Of a stretch of 33,182 nt of DNA, positions 1 through 8,643 are shown piece after piece; position 1 is the stretch's first letter; every line of letters begins with the position of its first letter. This DNA is from Rahnella rivi (lineage in GTDB: Bacteria; Pseudomonadota; Gammaproteobacteria; Enterobacterales; Enterobacteriaceae): positions 1 to 33,182 of the forward strand of contig NZ_JAFMOX010000035.1 of assembly GCF_019049655.1 (NCBI RefSeq). Direction: 5' to 3'. The position numbers and the translations under genes were made by a program. The notes beneath the pieces were generated by a model. The model saw nothing but the letters and a program-made list of their open reading frames with translations. It ran no database searches and was not told the DNA's origin.

Positions 1-453
1 GCGCGCTACCGCTCGCGGGCTATGTTTCAGGGGCTTGCGTTATTGCCGCAAAATCCCGCCGCTTCGCGGTGCCCTCCGCTCGGGTTACAACCCGCGCAAA
101 CAGACGCGCGGTTTTCCACCACTCCCTCCGGCGTGATTTTTGAGCGCGGCCAATGGCTATGTCATTCAAAAGATCATAGAGACTTAAGTTTTGAATTAAA
201 AAGTCGAAAACGGTGCCACTCCTTCCGGCGTGATTTTCTGTGCGGCCACTGGCATTTCAAAATCAAAGGAAATGTGTTTGGTTTTGCTTCACATAGCCTT
301 TGGCCGCGCTCAAAACGACGTCGAATGAACGGTGAGAAACCGCGAGGGTGTTTTTCCGAGCGGGTTCCAACCTGAAATGAGAGGACCGCGTAGCGGCGGA
401 GTTTGCGGCAATAGCCGGAGCCGCTGGAATATAGCCAGCGAGCGGCAGCGCGC
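1..453. repeat. Large imperfect inverted-repeat intergenic element
   Basis: No convincing gene lies here. The reverse complement of 1-97 aligns with 358-453, sharing blocks such as TTTGCGGCAATA, ACCGCG, GCGAGCGG and the terminal AGCGCGC. The similarity continues inwards: 138-162 and 291-315 are inverted copies matching at 24 of 25 positions. A third, direct copy of the inner module occurs at 216-253, compared with 119-157. The block therefore folds as one long cruciform with a centre near 163-290. Its left edge coincides with the window edge, so the true boundary is unseen. It looks like a dispersed intergenic repeat or a MITE-like non-autonomous element. No transposase or target duplication is visible. 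The short reading frames inside it follow the repeats and are probably not genes. Confidence 0.75.
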
Positions 454-472
454 AGTGAAAGAGCCTGGGATT

Positions 473-573
473 CTTAAGGGGGGCGGCGATAAGCCCCCCT
501 TAAGGCCCGTTTGGGCGGCGAGCCCAAGGTTTTGACCTTAAGGCCGGTGTGGGTGGCAACCCACGGTCTTGAC
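473..573. repeat. Tandem hairpin repeats sharing a CTTAAGG module
   Basis: Three consecutive stem-loops, each introduced by CTTAAGG. The first has an 11-bp perfect stem (473-483 with 494-504, CTTAAGGGGGG / CCCCCCTTAAG). The next two are copies of one unit (499-536 and 537-573), each with a 6-bp stem (511-516/522-527 and 549-554/559-564) and ending in TTGAC. They lie just downstream of the phoA stop codon on the minus strand but lack a T-run, so intrinsic termination is not assured. They probably form part of the same repeat complex as 1-453. Confidence 0.7.
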
Positions 574-615
574 GTTGAAACTCAGCCCGCGCCCCTAACC
601 CTTACCGTTCTAATC

Positions 616-2040
616 TCATTGAATCCCCATTGCTCCCTTCATGGTGAAGAAAAGATCCGTCTGATCGGTCAGGCCCACCACATTCCCTGCGTGTGGACCG
701 AACGCGGCAACGCGCAGTTGCGTGCCGGTGTGGCCCTGGGAATCGTCTTCTGAGTTGCCGTAACTGATGGTCATCGGTGCGCCATCTTTCGTGGTCAGCG
801 TTTGTGTCAGGCCCGGCGCTTTGGCGTCGGTTTCGATGATCTGGCTGGAATGGGCGTGGTCGGCGGTGACGATAACCAGCGTGTTGCCGTCCTGACGGGC
901 GAACTCCAGCGCTTTTTGCACGGCTTCGTCTAAATCAACGGTTTCACCAAACTGTCCGCACGGGTTCGCGGCGTGATCCTGTTTATCAATCGATGCGCCT
1001 TCAACCTGCAGGAAGAAACCCTTTTCATTGGTTTTCAGCAGATCGATGGCTTTTTCAGTCATGGCGGCAAGCGTCGGGATATCCGCCGTTCGCTGCGGGT
1101 TGGCTTCGCAGGTGACGGCAGGTTTATCAATGTTGCCGTGATACGAGGCTTTTGGACCCTGCCAGCGTACCGGCATGTTGCTTTCGGAGAACAGGCCGAG
1201 CACCGGTTTTTTCTGGTCGGCTTGCGTTACTGCGCTGAGCTCACCGGCGTTTTCCACCCACACATATCCCTGCGCCAGTGCCTGTTCTTTCAACGATTTG
1301 CCCTGGAAATCACCGGCTTTGGCCAGCTGGCTGAAGGATTTTCTGCCGCCACCCAGCGTAACATCGGCGCGCGTCTGCAATAACTGTTCGGTGATGGAAC
1401 CGCGGCCGCCGTTTTCCAGCGCGTTAGTGGCGCATTTCTCAGTGGTTTCTTGCGGACCGTAACATTTACGGGAAGTGACGTGGGCGATTTGTGCGGCCGG
1501 GGTGGCGTCCTGTAATTCGGCGGTCGACACGTTGCCGGTGGCTTTTCCGGCGGCTTTCGCAATTTCAAGGATTGTCTGGTGATCTTTACCGTTTACATCC
1601 ACGCCAATCGCGCCGTTATAGCTTTTCACGCCGGTGGACCAGGCGGTGGCTGAAGCGGCAGAGTCGGTGACGTAGTCAGGTTTTTGCGTTTTCTTATCGA
1701 GAGAATAATGGGTGTACTGGCCGGTAAGCGGCAGGGCGTCGATGCCTTTGAAATAACCGCCTGCGCCTTCCGCGTAATTTCGCGCCGAGGTGATTTCAGA
1801 ATCACCCATGCCGTCGCCGATCAGCAAAATAACGTTTTTGACCGTTTTGTCAGAAAGCGAGGCTTTCAGCGCGGCTGTCTGATCACCGCTGAGACGGCGT
1901 GCGCCACCTTGTTCGGTCAGGACGCCTTTTGCCGCACGGTCGGTCAGTACGCTGTTTTCATCAGCGAAAGACCCGGCAGAAGCGGAAAGCAGCAGGGCGG
2001 CAGCGATGGCGCGGGCGAGCAGAGATACAGGTTGTTGCAT
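616..2040 (-). CDS. phoA: Alkaline phosphatase PhoA
   Basis: Periplasmic alkaline phosphatase, a phosphomonoesterase that frees inorganic phosphate under phosphate starvation. The nucleophile motif DSAASATAW places the catalytic Ser near residue 127. The metal-site segment [11 protein letters not shown] is near residues 72-82, and the TADHAHSSQ segment lies in the C-terminal half. An N-terminal signal peptide with a hydrophobic core ends around ASAGSFA. I chose ATG at 2040 (474 residues; E. coli PhoA is about 471) because AGGAG sits 8 bases upstream; the TTG two codons earlier is too close to it. A Pho box lies about 85 bp upstream. It is a single-gene unit. Cysteines expected for DsbA-dependent disulfides are present ([11 protein letters not shown] and others). 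Identification is very secure. Confidence 0.97.
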   Translation of the reverse strand: MQQPVSLLARAIAAALLLSASAGSFADENSVLTDRAAKGVLTEQGGARRLSGDQTAALKASLSDKTVKNVILLIGDGMGDSEITSARNYAEGAGGYFKGIDALPLTGQYTHYSLDKKTQKPDYVTDSAASATAWSTGVKSYNGAIGVDVNGKDHQTILEIAKAAGKATGNVSTAELQDATPAAQIAHVTSRKCYGPQETTEKCATNALENGGRGSITEQLLQTRADVTLGGGRKSFSQLAKAGDFQGKSLKEQALAQGYVWVENAGELSAVTQADQKKPVLGLFSESNMPVRWQGPKASYHGNIDKPAVTCEANPQRTADIPTLAAMTEKAIDLLKTNEKGFFLQVEGASIDKQDHAANPCGQFGETVDLDEAVQKALEFARQDGNTLVIVTADHAHSSQIIETDAKAPGLTQTLTTKDGAPMTISYGNSEDDSQGHTGTQLRVAAFGPHAGNVVGLTDQTDLFFTMKGAMGIQ

Positions 2041-2123
2041 TGTCAAAACTCCTTTTAATAAAACGAAAGAAATACAAATACACAGTTTGATTTATTTTGT
2101 TACTGGCAGGGTAAGTCAGAGGG

Positions 2124-2141
2124 ATGACGGATTTATGACAG
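2124..2141 (-). promoter_or_regulatory. Pho box upstream of phoA
   Basis: On the minus strand the sequence reads CTGTCATAAATCCGTCAT. This is two 7-bp PhoB half-sites (CTGTCAT and CCGTCAT) separated by 4 bp, nearly identical to the consensus. A weaker third unit (CTGACTT) follows at 11-bp spacing. The site lies about 84 bp upstream of the phoA start. I cannot identify a clean -10 hexamer. Confidence 0.85.
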
Positions 2142-2353
2142 AGGAGACAGATATTGTGGCTGGCGGGCAACGTGTCGGGGATTGCCTTACATGGGGGAGT
2201 CTCAGAGCACGTACATCGTGTACGCGATAAAGCATGTTTGAAAAAAAACGTGGGAGATCAAAGAGGGAGGCACTTTCCTTCCTCTCTGGCGGTGTCGGCA
2301 CAACGGGTTAAGCGATCACTGCAACTGAGAAACCGACACTGTTTCGGTCAGGG

Positions 2354-2377
2354 TTAAAGGCCGCCATTGCGGCGGCC
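2354..2377 (-). terminator. putA rho-independent terminator
   Basis: On the minus strand a perfect 7-bp stem GGCCGCC / GGCGGCC with a 5-base loop is followed by TTTAA, about 15 bases after the putA stop codon. The T-run is short, so termination may be incomplete. Confidence 0.7.
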
Positions 2378-2391
2378 ACTGATATCAACCC

Positions 2392-5300
2392 TCACCCGAT
2401 GGTCATCAGACTCGCATTTCCTCCCGCCGCGGCGGTGTTCACACTCAATGAGCGCTCGTGAAGCAGGCGCTCCAGCAACACATTGTCATCGCCGCGCGCA
2501 AAGCCCTGCACTGACACAATGGCGCCAGGGCGGTTGGCGATAATCTGACACAGTTCCCGCAGCTGATCGGCGTCGCCGTGGTAGATGACCGCATCGAAGA
2601 CCGGCGCATCGTTTTGCCAGTCTTGTGCGAAGTCCACGCGTTCCTGTACCGCCGCGGGTAACTGGCTGAACAGTTCGCGCTGTAACGGCGCTTCCGGCCA
2701 CAGGATCCGGCAACCGGTCGCGGTGATGGCGGCAAGCTGGAGCAGGGCGTCGGCCTGGTTATCGGCCAGTGCCAGAACACGTTCGCGGGGTAACAGGGCG
2801 TAGGTGTTGCGTTCGCCCGTTGGCCCCGGCAGGGTGCGCAATGTGCCGCCCTGGCTGCTTTCGGCGAAGCGCGTGCACACGTCGATAAAGGCGGCCGGTT
2901 GCTGGCTGCGGGTTGCCCACTGTTGCAACGCGCGGTGCGGTGCAAGCAGCGCGTCGCGCACGGACGTGTCCAGCGGCAGATCGCGATCCTGACGCAGCAA
3001 GGTTTGTTGCACGGCAAATGGCGGACGGCTGCTGAGCAGGCGATAAAGATAGAGCGGGCCGCCCGCTTTCGGGCCGGTGCCGGACAAGCCTTCGCCGCCA
3101 AACGGCTGTACACCGACCACGGCGCCAACCATGTTGCGGTTCACGTACATGTTGCCGACGTGCGCCTGCTGGGTCACACGGTGGATGGTTTCGTCGATGC
3201 GGGTGTGAATGCCCAGCGTCAGGCCGTAACCGGCGGCATTAATCTGACCGATCAGCTTATCCAGATCCTGACGGGCATAACGCACCACGTGCAGCACCGG
3301 GCCGAAGATCTCTTTCTTCATCTCGTCAAAGCTTTCCAGCTCGATAAGCGTCGGTTTTACAAAGGTGCCGCGGTTCCATTCCTGCTGATCAGCGGCGAAT
3401 TCCTGCGTGGCCTGATACACCGTGCGGCCTTTGGCGCGCATGGCATCGATATGTTTTTCAATACCGGCTTTGGCATCGGCATCAATCACCGGCCCGATAT
3501 CGGTAGACAGGCGTTCCGGATTGCCCATGCGGCATTCGGCCATCGCACCGCGCAGCATCTGCAAAGTATGATCGGCCACGTCATCCTGAATGCAGAGCAC
3601 GCGCAGAGCAGAACAACGCTGACCGGCGCTGTCGAAGGCGGAGGCCACCACGTCCATCACGACCTGCTCGGTCAGGGCGGAGGAATCGACAATCATCGCA
3701 TTCAGGCCGCCGGTTTCGGCGATAAGCGGCGTCGGACGCCCCTGCGGATCGAGTCTTCCTGCAATGTTGCGTTGCAAAATACCCGCCACGTCGGTGGAGC
3801 CGGTGAACAGCACGCCGCGAACGCGTTCGTCATTGACCAGCTGCGCACCGACGGTTTCGCCTTTGCCCGGCAGCAGTTGCAGTACCCCCGCCGGAACACC
3901 GGCTTCGTGCAGAATACCGACGGCAAGCGCCGCAATCAGAGGCGTTTGCTCCGCCGGTTTTGCCAGCACGCTGTTGCCTGCGGCCAGTGCGGCCGCGATC
4001 TGACCGGTGAAAATCGCCAGCGGGAAGTTCCACGGGCTGATACACACCACCGGGCCGAGCGGACGGTGCGTGTCGTTGGTGAAATCTTCGCGGATCTGAC
4101 CGGCATAGTAGTGCAGGAAATCCACCGCTTCGCGCACTTCGGCGATGGCGTTATTAAAGGTTTTTCCGGCCTCGCGCACCAGCACGCCAAGCAGACTTTG
4201 CAACTGCGCTTCCATCAATTCTGCACCGCGTTGCAGGATTGCGGCGCGCTCTTCGGGAGGCGTCGCAAACCAGATGGCGCCGGCCGTGGCGGAAGCGTCC
4301 AGCGCACGGCTGATTTCCGCTTCTGTGGCTTCACGTACGTGCCCGACGATGTCGGTATGTTCAGACGGGTTGATGACCGGCAGGAATTCGCCGTCGTCAG
4401 TGGGCGCATCGATCATCGGCTGCGCGGTGACCGTATGGCTGGCGCTTTGCAACAGGGCGCTGGACAGCGAGGCCAGACGGTGCTCGCTGGACATATCCAG
4501 CCCGGCAGAGTTGACGCGTTTATCGCCGTACAAATTACGTGGCAGGGCGATGCGCGGGTGCGGCAATCCGACCTGTCCTTCCGTGGCGGCCAGCGCTTCA
4601 ACGGCCAGAACCGGATCGGCGATCAGTTCGTCGATTGGCAGCGTGGCATCGGCGATGCGGTTGACAAAAGAGGTGTTGGCGCCGTTTTCCAGCAGGCGGC
4701 GAACCAGATAGGCGAGCAGCGTTTCGTGGGTGCCGACCGGGGCATAGATGCGGCAAGGGCGGTTGAGTTTTCCTTCGGCAATTTTACCGACAACCTGCTC
4801 GTACAGCGGTTCGCCCATGCCGTGCAGGCACTGGAATTCGTACTGACCCGGATAATAGTTGTTACCGGCCAGCTGATAAATGGCTGCGACGGTGTGGGCA
4901 TTGTGGGTGGCGAACTGCGGATAAATCAGGTTCGGCACGGCCAGCAGTTTACGGGCACAGGCCAGATAAGAGACGTCGGTGTAAACCTTGCGGGTGTAGA
5001 CCGGATAATCGTCCAGCCCGTCCATTTGGGCGCGCTTGATTTCACTGTCCCAGTACGCGCCTTTTACCAGACGGATCATCAGGCGGCGACGGCTGCGCTG
5101 CGCCAGGCTGGTCAGGTAGTCGATCACCATCGGACAGCGTTTCTGATAAGCCTGGATCACAAAGCCGATGCCGTTCCAGCCCGCCAGTTCCGGCTCAAAG
5201 CAGAGTTTTTCCAGCAAATCGAGGGAGATTTCCAGACGATCGGCCTCTTCGGCATCGACGTTAATGCCGATGTCATAGCTGCGGGCCAACAAGGTCAGCG

Positions 5301-6366
5301 ACAGCAGGCGGGGGTAAAGTTCTTCCATGACGCGTTCGTACTGCGCACGGCTGTAGCGCGGGTGCAGGGCGGAAAGTTTGATGGAAATGCCGGGGCCTTC
5401 ATAAATGCCACGGCCATTGGAGGCTTTACCGATCGCGTGGATCGCCTGCTGGTAAGAGTGCAAATAGGCCTGTGCGTCTTTTTCTGTCAGCGCTGCTTCA
5501 CCCAGCATGTCGTAGGAATAACGGAAACCTTTGTCTTCGTGCTTTCGGGCATTGGCCAGCGCTTCGGCAATGGTTTCGCCGGTCACGAACTGTTCGCCCA
5601 TCAGGCGCATGGCCATGTCCACGCCTTTGCGGATCAGCGGCTCGCCGCCTTTACCGATAATGCGGCTGAGAGATTTAGACAGGCTGGCTTCGTTGTGCGT
5701 GGCCACCAGTTTGCCGGTGAACAGCAGACCCCAGGTAGCGGCGTTGACGAACAGCGACGGGCTGCGGCCCAGGTGAGAGTGCCAGTTGCCGTTGCTGATT
5801 TTGTCGCGGATCAGCGCATCGCGCGTCGGTTTATCGGGAATGCGCAGCAGGGCTTCCGCCAGACACATCAGCGCCACGCCTTCCTGCGAGGAAAGGGAGA
5901 ACTCCTGCAACAGGCTTTGCACCATACCGGCACGGCCATTGGCGCTCTTCTGGTTACGCAGTTTGGTGGCGATGTCGGCAGCCAGTTTCTGCGCCGCGTC
6001 ATGAAGTGGCGCAGGTAAACGCGCCTGTTCGAGCAGCATGGAAACGGCTTCCGGCTCAGGGCGGCGATAGGCGGCGGTGATAGCGGAACGGCTGACGGAC
6101 TGCGGCTGGATTTGCTCGGCAAAATCGAGGAAGGGCTGATGCGATTCCTGAACCGTCAGCGGCGGGGTATCGTCGGCGTTTTCAGCCGCAGCGCCGTTCA
6201 GCGCGGGGATTTCCGGCAGCGCGTCGCCATTTTCCAGCCGTTCAAGATAGGAAAAGATCGCCTGTTTGATCAGCCAGTGCGGCGTGCGGTCAATTTGCTG
6301 TGCGGCCACTTTAAGCCTGTCGCGCGTGCCTTCGTCCAGCTTCACGCCCATCGTCGTCATACCCAT
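2392..6366 (-). CDS. putA: Trifunctional PutA: proline dehydrogenase / P5C dehydrogenase / repressor
   Basis: Oxidises proline to glutamate via pyrroline-5-carboxylate and represses the put genes when not membrane-bound. Domains in order: an N-terminal ribbon-helix-helix DNA-binding domain (TTMGVKLDEGTRDRLK, residues 4-50); an FAD-dependent proline dehydrogenase barrel (about 250-570, with LVKGAYWDSE near 435 and CLHGMGEP near 514); an aldehyde dehydrogenase domain (about 650-1120, with SPWNFPLAIF near 775, catalytic Glu884 in AETGGLN and Cys918 in GQRCSAL); and a C-terminal tail. The start is the ATG at 6366 (1324 residues; E. coli 1320). It aligns with the E. coli N-terminus and has GGAG 9 bases upstream; the open frame extends 19 codons further but those are probably not translated. 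Divergent from putP. Confidence 0.97.
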   Translation of the reverse strand: MGMTTMGVKLDEGTRDRLKVAAQQIDRTPHWLIKQAIFSYLERLENGDALPEIPALNGAAAENADDTPPLTVQESHQPFLDFAEQIQPQSVSRSAITAAYRRPEPEAVSMLLEQARLPAPLHDAAQKLAADIATKLRNQKSANGRAGMVQSLLQEFSLSSQEGVALMCLAEALLRIPDKPTRDALIRDKISNGNWHSHLGRSPSLFVNAATWGLLFTGKLVATHNEASLSKSLSRIIGKGGEPLIRKGVDMAMRLMGEQFVTGETIAEALANARKHEDKGFRYSYDMLGEAALTEKDAQAYLHSYQQAIHAIGKASNGRGIYEGPGISIKLSALHPRYSRAQYERVMEELYPRLLSLTLLARSYDIGINVDAEEADRLEISLDLLEKLCFEPELAGWNGIGFVIQAYQKRCPMVIDYLTSLAQRSRRRLMIRLVKGAYWDSEIKRAQMDGLDDYPVYTRKVYTDVSYLACARKLLAVPNLIYPQFATHNAHTVAAIYQLAGNNYYPGQYEFQCLHGMGEPLYEQVVGKIAEGKLNRPCRIYAPVGTHETLLAYLVRRLLENGANTSFVNRIADATLPIDELIADPVLAVEALAATEGQVGLPHPRIALPRNLYGDKRVNSAGLDMSSEHRLASLSSALLQSASHTVTAQPMIDAPTDDGEFLPVINPSEHTDIVGHVREATEAEISRALDASATAGAIWFATPPEERAAILQRGAELMEAQLQSLLGVLVREAGKTFNNAIAEVREAVDFLHYYAGQIREDFTNDTHRPLGPVVCISPWNFPLAIFTGQIAAALAAGNSVLAKPAEQTPLIAALAVGILHEAGVPAGVLQLLPGKGETVGAQLVNDERVRGVLFTGSTDVAGILQRNIAGRLDPQGRPTPLIAETGGLNAMIVDSSALTEQVVMDVVASAFDSAGQRCSALRVLCIQDDVADHTLQMLRGAMAECRMGNPERLSTDIGPVIDADAKAGIEKHIDAMRAKGRTVYQATQEFAADQQEWNRGTFVKPTLIELESFDEMKKEIFGPVLHVVRYARQDLDKLIGQINAAGYGLTLGIHTRIDETIHRVTQQAHVGNMYVNRNMVGAVVGVQPFGGEGLSGTGPKAGGPLYLYRLLSSRPPFAVQQTLLRQDRDLPLDTSVRDALLAPHRALQQWATRSQQPAAFIDVCTRFAESSQGGTLRTLPGPTGERNTYALLPRERVLALADNQADALLQLAAITATGCRILWPEAPLQRELFSQLPAAVQERVDFAQDWQNDAPVFDAVIYHGDADQLRELCQIIANRPGAIVSVQGFARGDDNVLLERLLHERSLSVNTAAAGGNASLMTIG

Positions 6367-6435
6367 GCGCCAATACTCCATATAAAGAGGTTCAGGTGAT
6401 TTCATTATGTTTATGGCATGCAATATCTTCTATGT

Positions 6436-6452
6436 TGCAACCTTGTGCAACC
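6436..6452. promoter_or_regulatory. PutA operator pair (putA side)
   Basis: Two copies of TGCAACC (6436-6442 and 6446-6452; GGTTGCA on the other strand) are spaced exactly 10 bp apart, about 70 bp upstream of putA. They contain the GTTGCA core known to be bound by the PutA ribbon-helix-helix domain. One helical turn of spacing puts both on the same face of DNA. Confidence 0.75.
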
Positions 6453-6566
6453 TCATTCACACAGGAAGTCTGCCTGATGTGATTTGGCTGGCATTTTTAA
6501 CATCTCAACAACCGTGCTGGCCTCTCAGATGCCGCTGTGCGGGTTCCTTCGTGATGCTGTGGAGGG

Positions 6567-6595
6567 TGCAACCTTTGCGTCTGTAACGTGCAACC
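6567..6595. promoter_or_regulatory. PutA operator pair (putP side)
   Basis: Two more TGCAACC copies, at 6567-6573 and 6589-6595, are 22 bp apart (about two helical turns) and in the same orientation as the pair near putA. They lie about 115 bp from that pair, which would suit repression of both divergent genes, perhaps with looping. Confidence 0.7.
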
Positions 6596-6749
6596 TGTTA
6601 TCAGAATAAGTGTGATGGAGCGTGAATTTTGTGTATCTGATTTGTTAATTATCTTGAATTCAATGGTGTGCTAAACCAGTATCCGCCCGACAGGAAATTT
6701 GAATAAAAACCCGATTAGCCACCTGTAAAAAGAAAAAATATGGAGAGTA

Positions 6750-6848
6750 ATGCTGCATCCTTTACGGGTTTCAGCCATCATCTCGCCCCGGCATGAGATT
6801 GACCGCGTTTATCGCCGCGTCAGGACAGACAGGTGCCGGCCTGCATGA
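6750..6848 (+). CDS. Possible 32-codon ORF in the putP leader
   Basis: An ATG at 6750, preceded by GGAGAG four to five bases upstream, opens a 32-codon frame ending at TGA (6846-6848), 49 bases before the putP start. The product would be basic and rich in arginine (RVYRRVRTDRCR near its end). I know of no homologue. It could be a leader peptide for putP or chance. The rest of the 6367-6897 gap holds PutA operators but no clear promoter hexamers that I would defend. Confidence 0.2.
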   Translation: MLHPLRVSAIISPRHEIDRVYRRVRTDRCRPA

Positions 6849-6897
6849 AATATGCATCGCTAATAAGCACGACAAATAACAAGAAGTGGAGAAAACA

Positions 6898-8382
6898 ATG
6901 ACAATGAACACACCGATGCTGGTGACGTTTTGTGTTTATATTTTCGGGATGATTTTGATTGGACTCATCGCGTATTTACGGACCAAAAACTTTGATGATT
7001 ATATTCTGGGTGGCCGCAGTTTAGGCAGCGTGGTGACCGCGCTTTCCGCCGGGGCGTCGGACATGAGCGGCTGGCTGCTGATGGGGTTGCCGGGGGCGAT
7101 TTTTATTTCCGGCATTTCCGAAAGCTGGATTGCCATCGGCCTGACCATCGGCGCGTATCTGAACTGGAAACTGGTGGCAGGGCGTTTACGTGTGCATACC
7201 GAAGCCAACAATAACGCGCTGACCCTGCCGGATTACTTTACCCATCGTTTTGAAGATTCCAGCAAACTGCTGCGCATTATCTCGGCGGTGGTGATTCTGG
7301 TCTTTTTCACCATCTATTGCGCCTCCGGCATTGTGGCCGGTGCACGTTTGTTTGAAAGCACCTTCGGCATGACCTACCAGACCGCCTTGTGGGCGGGGGC
7401 GGCGGCAACCATCATTTATACCTTTATCGGGGGCTTTCTGGCCGTCAGCTGGACGGACACCGTGCAGGCCAGTCTGATGATTTTTGCACTGATCCTGACG
7501 CCGGTGATCGTCATCCTCGCGGTTGGCGGTATTGATACCTCAATGATGGTCATTCAGGCTAAAAACCCGCAATACACCGACATGTTTAAGAACATGAATC
7601 TGGTGGCTATCCTGTCGCTGCTGGGCTGGGGGCTGGGCTATTTCGGCCAGCCGCACATTCTGGCGCGTTTTATGGCGGCGGATTCTCACCGTACCATTCG
7701 CAGTGCGCGCCGCATCAGCATGACGTGGATGATTCTGTGTCTGGCGGGCACCATCGCGGTCGGCTTCTTCGGCATTGCGTACTTCAGCAATAATCCGGGC
7801 CAAGCGGGGAACGTGACGCAAAACGGTGAGCGCGTGTTTATCGAACTGGCGAAACTGCTGTTCAATCCGTGGATTGCCGGTGTTTTACTGTCCGCGATCC
7901 TGGCTGCGGTGATGAGTACGCTGAGCTGTCAGTTGCTGGTGTGCTCCAGTGCTATCACCGAAGACCTGTATAAGGCGTTTCTGCGTAAGGGCGCAAGCCA
8001 GCGTGAGCTGGTGTGGATTGGTCGTCTGATGGTTCTGGTGGTGGCGCTGGTGGCGATTGCGCTGGCGGCAAACCCTGAAAACCGCGTGCTGGGTCTGGTG
8101 AGTTACGCCTGGGCAGGCTTTGGTGCGGCATTCGGGCCCGTTATCCTGATCTCGGTGATGTGGAAACGCATGACCCGCAACGGCGCGCTGGCCGGGATGG
8201 TGGTCGGTGCCGCTACCGTGATTTTGTGGAAACAGTACGGCTGGGCCGAGCTGTATGAAATCATCCCCGGCTTTATTTTCGCCTCGCTGGCTATCTGGAT
8301 TGTCAGCCTGACCGGCAGCAAGCCGTCCAAAGCAGTTGAAGAACGTTTCAACACGGCGGAAGCCGAATACAACAGCATCTGA
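6898..8382 (+). CDS. putP: Sodium/proline symporter PutP
   Basis: Inner-membrane Na+-coupled proline uptake protein of the solute:sodium symporter family. It has 494 residues (E. coli 502) with about 13 hydrophobic segments. The conserved N-terminal stretch LGGRSLGSVVTALSAGASDM and the segment SGWLLMGLPG near residue 60 match E. coli PutP closely. I chose ATG at 6898 because GGAG lies 6 bases upstream; a GTG 12 bases earlier overlaps that ribosome-binding site. Divergent from putA, which degrades the imported proline. A strong terminator follows the stop codon. Confidence 0.96.
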   Translation: MTMNTPMLVTFCVYIFGMILIGLIAYLRTKNFDDYILGGRSLGSVVTALSAGASDMSGWLLMGLPGAIFISGISESWIAIGLTIGAYLNWKLVAGRLRVHTEANNNALTLPDYFTHRFEDSSKLLRIISAVVILVFFTIYCASGIVAGARLFESTFGMTYQTALWAGAAATIIYTFIGGFLAVSWTDTVQASLMIFALILTPVIVILAVGGIDTSMMVIQAKNPQYTDMFKNMNLVAILSLLGWGLGYFGQPHILARFMAADSHRTIRSARRISMTWMILCLAGTIAVGFFGIAYFSNNPGQAGNVTQNGERVFIELAKLLFNPWIAGVLLSAILAAVMSTLSCQLLVCSSAITEDLYKAFLRKGASQRELVWIGRLMVLVVALVAIALAANPENRVLGLVSYAWAGFGAAFGPVILISVMWKRMTRNGALAGMVVGAATVILWKQYGWAELYEIIPGFIFASLAIWIVSLTGSKPSKAVEERFNTAEAEYNSI

Positions 8383-8417
8383 TTTTCGCCCCGGGCGGTG
8401 AATCAGACAGTGACCTC

Positions 8418-8445
8418 ACGGAGCCTTCGGGGCTCCGTTTTCTTT
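8418..8445 (+). terminator. putP terminator
   Basis: An 8-bp perfect stem ACGGAGCC / GGCTCCGT with a TTCGG loop is followed by TTTTCTTTT, 35 bases after the putP stop codon. Confidence 0.9.
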
Positions 8446-8537
8446 TACGGCCCCCTGTATCCGGGGTACTGAAACAACCGGCAATATTTTTTCGTGCGCT
8501 TTTCCCCTCCCGTGCTCAAAAAACAGCATGTGGCCTC

Positions 8538-8565
8538 TTGTATTTATCTCGCCAGGAATGATAAT
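8538..8565 (+). promoter_or_regulatory. Candidate efeU promoter
   Basis: TTGTAT (8538-8543), a 16-bp spacer and GATAAT (8560-8565) fit a sigma-70 promoter. The -10 lies inside the Fur box, the usual arrangement for iron-repressed promoters. Confidence 0.5.
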
Positions 8566-8572
8566 CACTATC
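8554..8572 (+). promoter_or_regulatory. Fur box upstream of efeUOB
   Basis: AGGAATGATAATCACTATC matches the 19-bp Fur consensus at 15 of 19 positions. It lies about 72 bp before efeU, consistent with iron repression of the operon as known in E. coli. Confidence 0.8.
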
Positions 8573-8643
8573 GTTTCGATTTTACTTTTCTTTACAGAGT
8601 GCTTGCACAAACTGTAAGTCATTTGTTCTACGGGAGTTCCGCT

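Noticed and set aside
22..753. Short plus-strand open frames in the left repeat
   Set aside because: They follow the repeat modules, lack ribosome-binding sites and show no recognisable protein features; the last runs into phoA on the opposite strand.
2210..2224. CGTACA-TCG-TGTACG dyad upstream of phoA
   Set aside because: It is a short perfect dyad with no known regulator match and is distant from the phoA promoter; kept only as a curiosity.
2899..6018. Very long open frame (1039 codons) on the plus strand
   Set aside because: It lies entirely antisense to putA, whose domains are unmistakable. Long antisense frames are common opposite GC-rich coding sequence, and no ribosome-binding site or family motif supports it.
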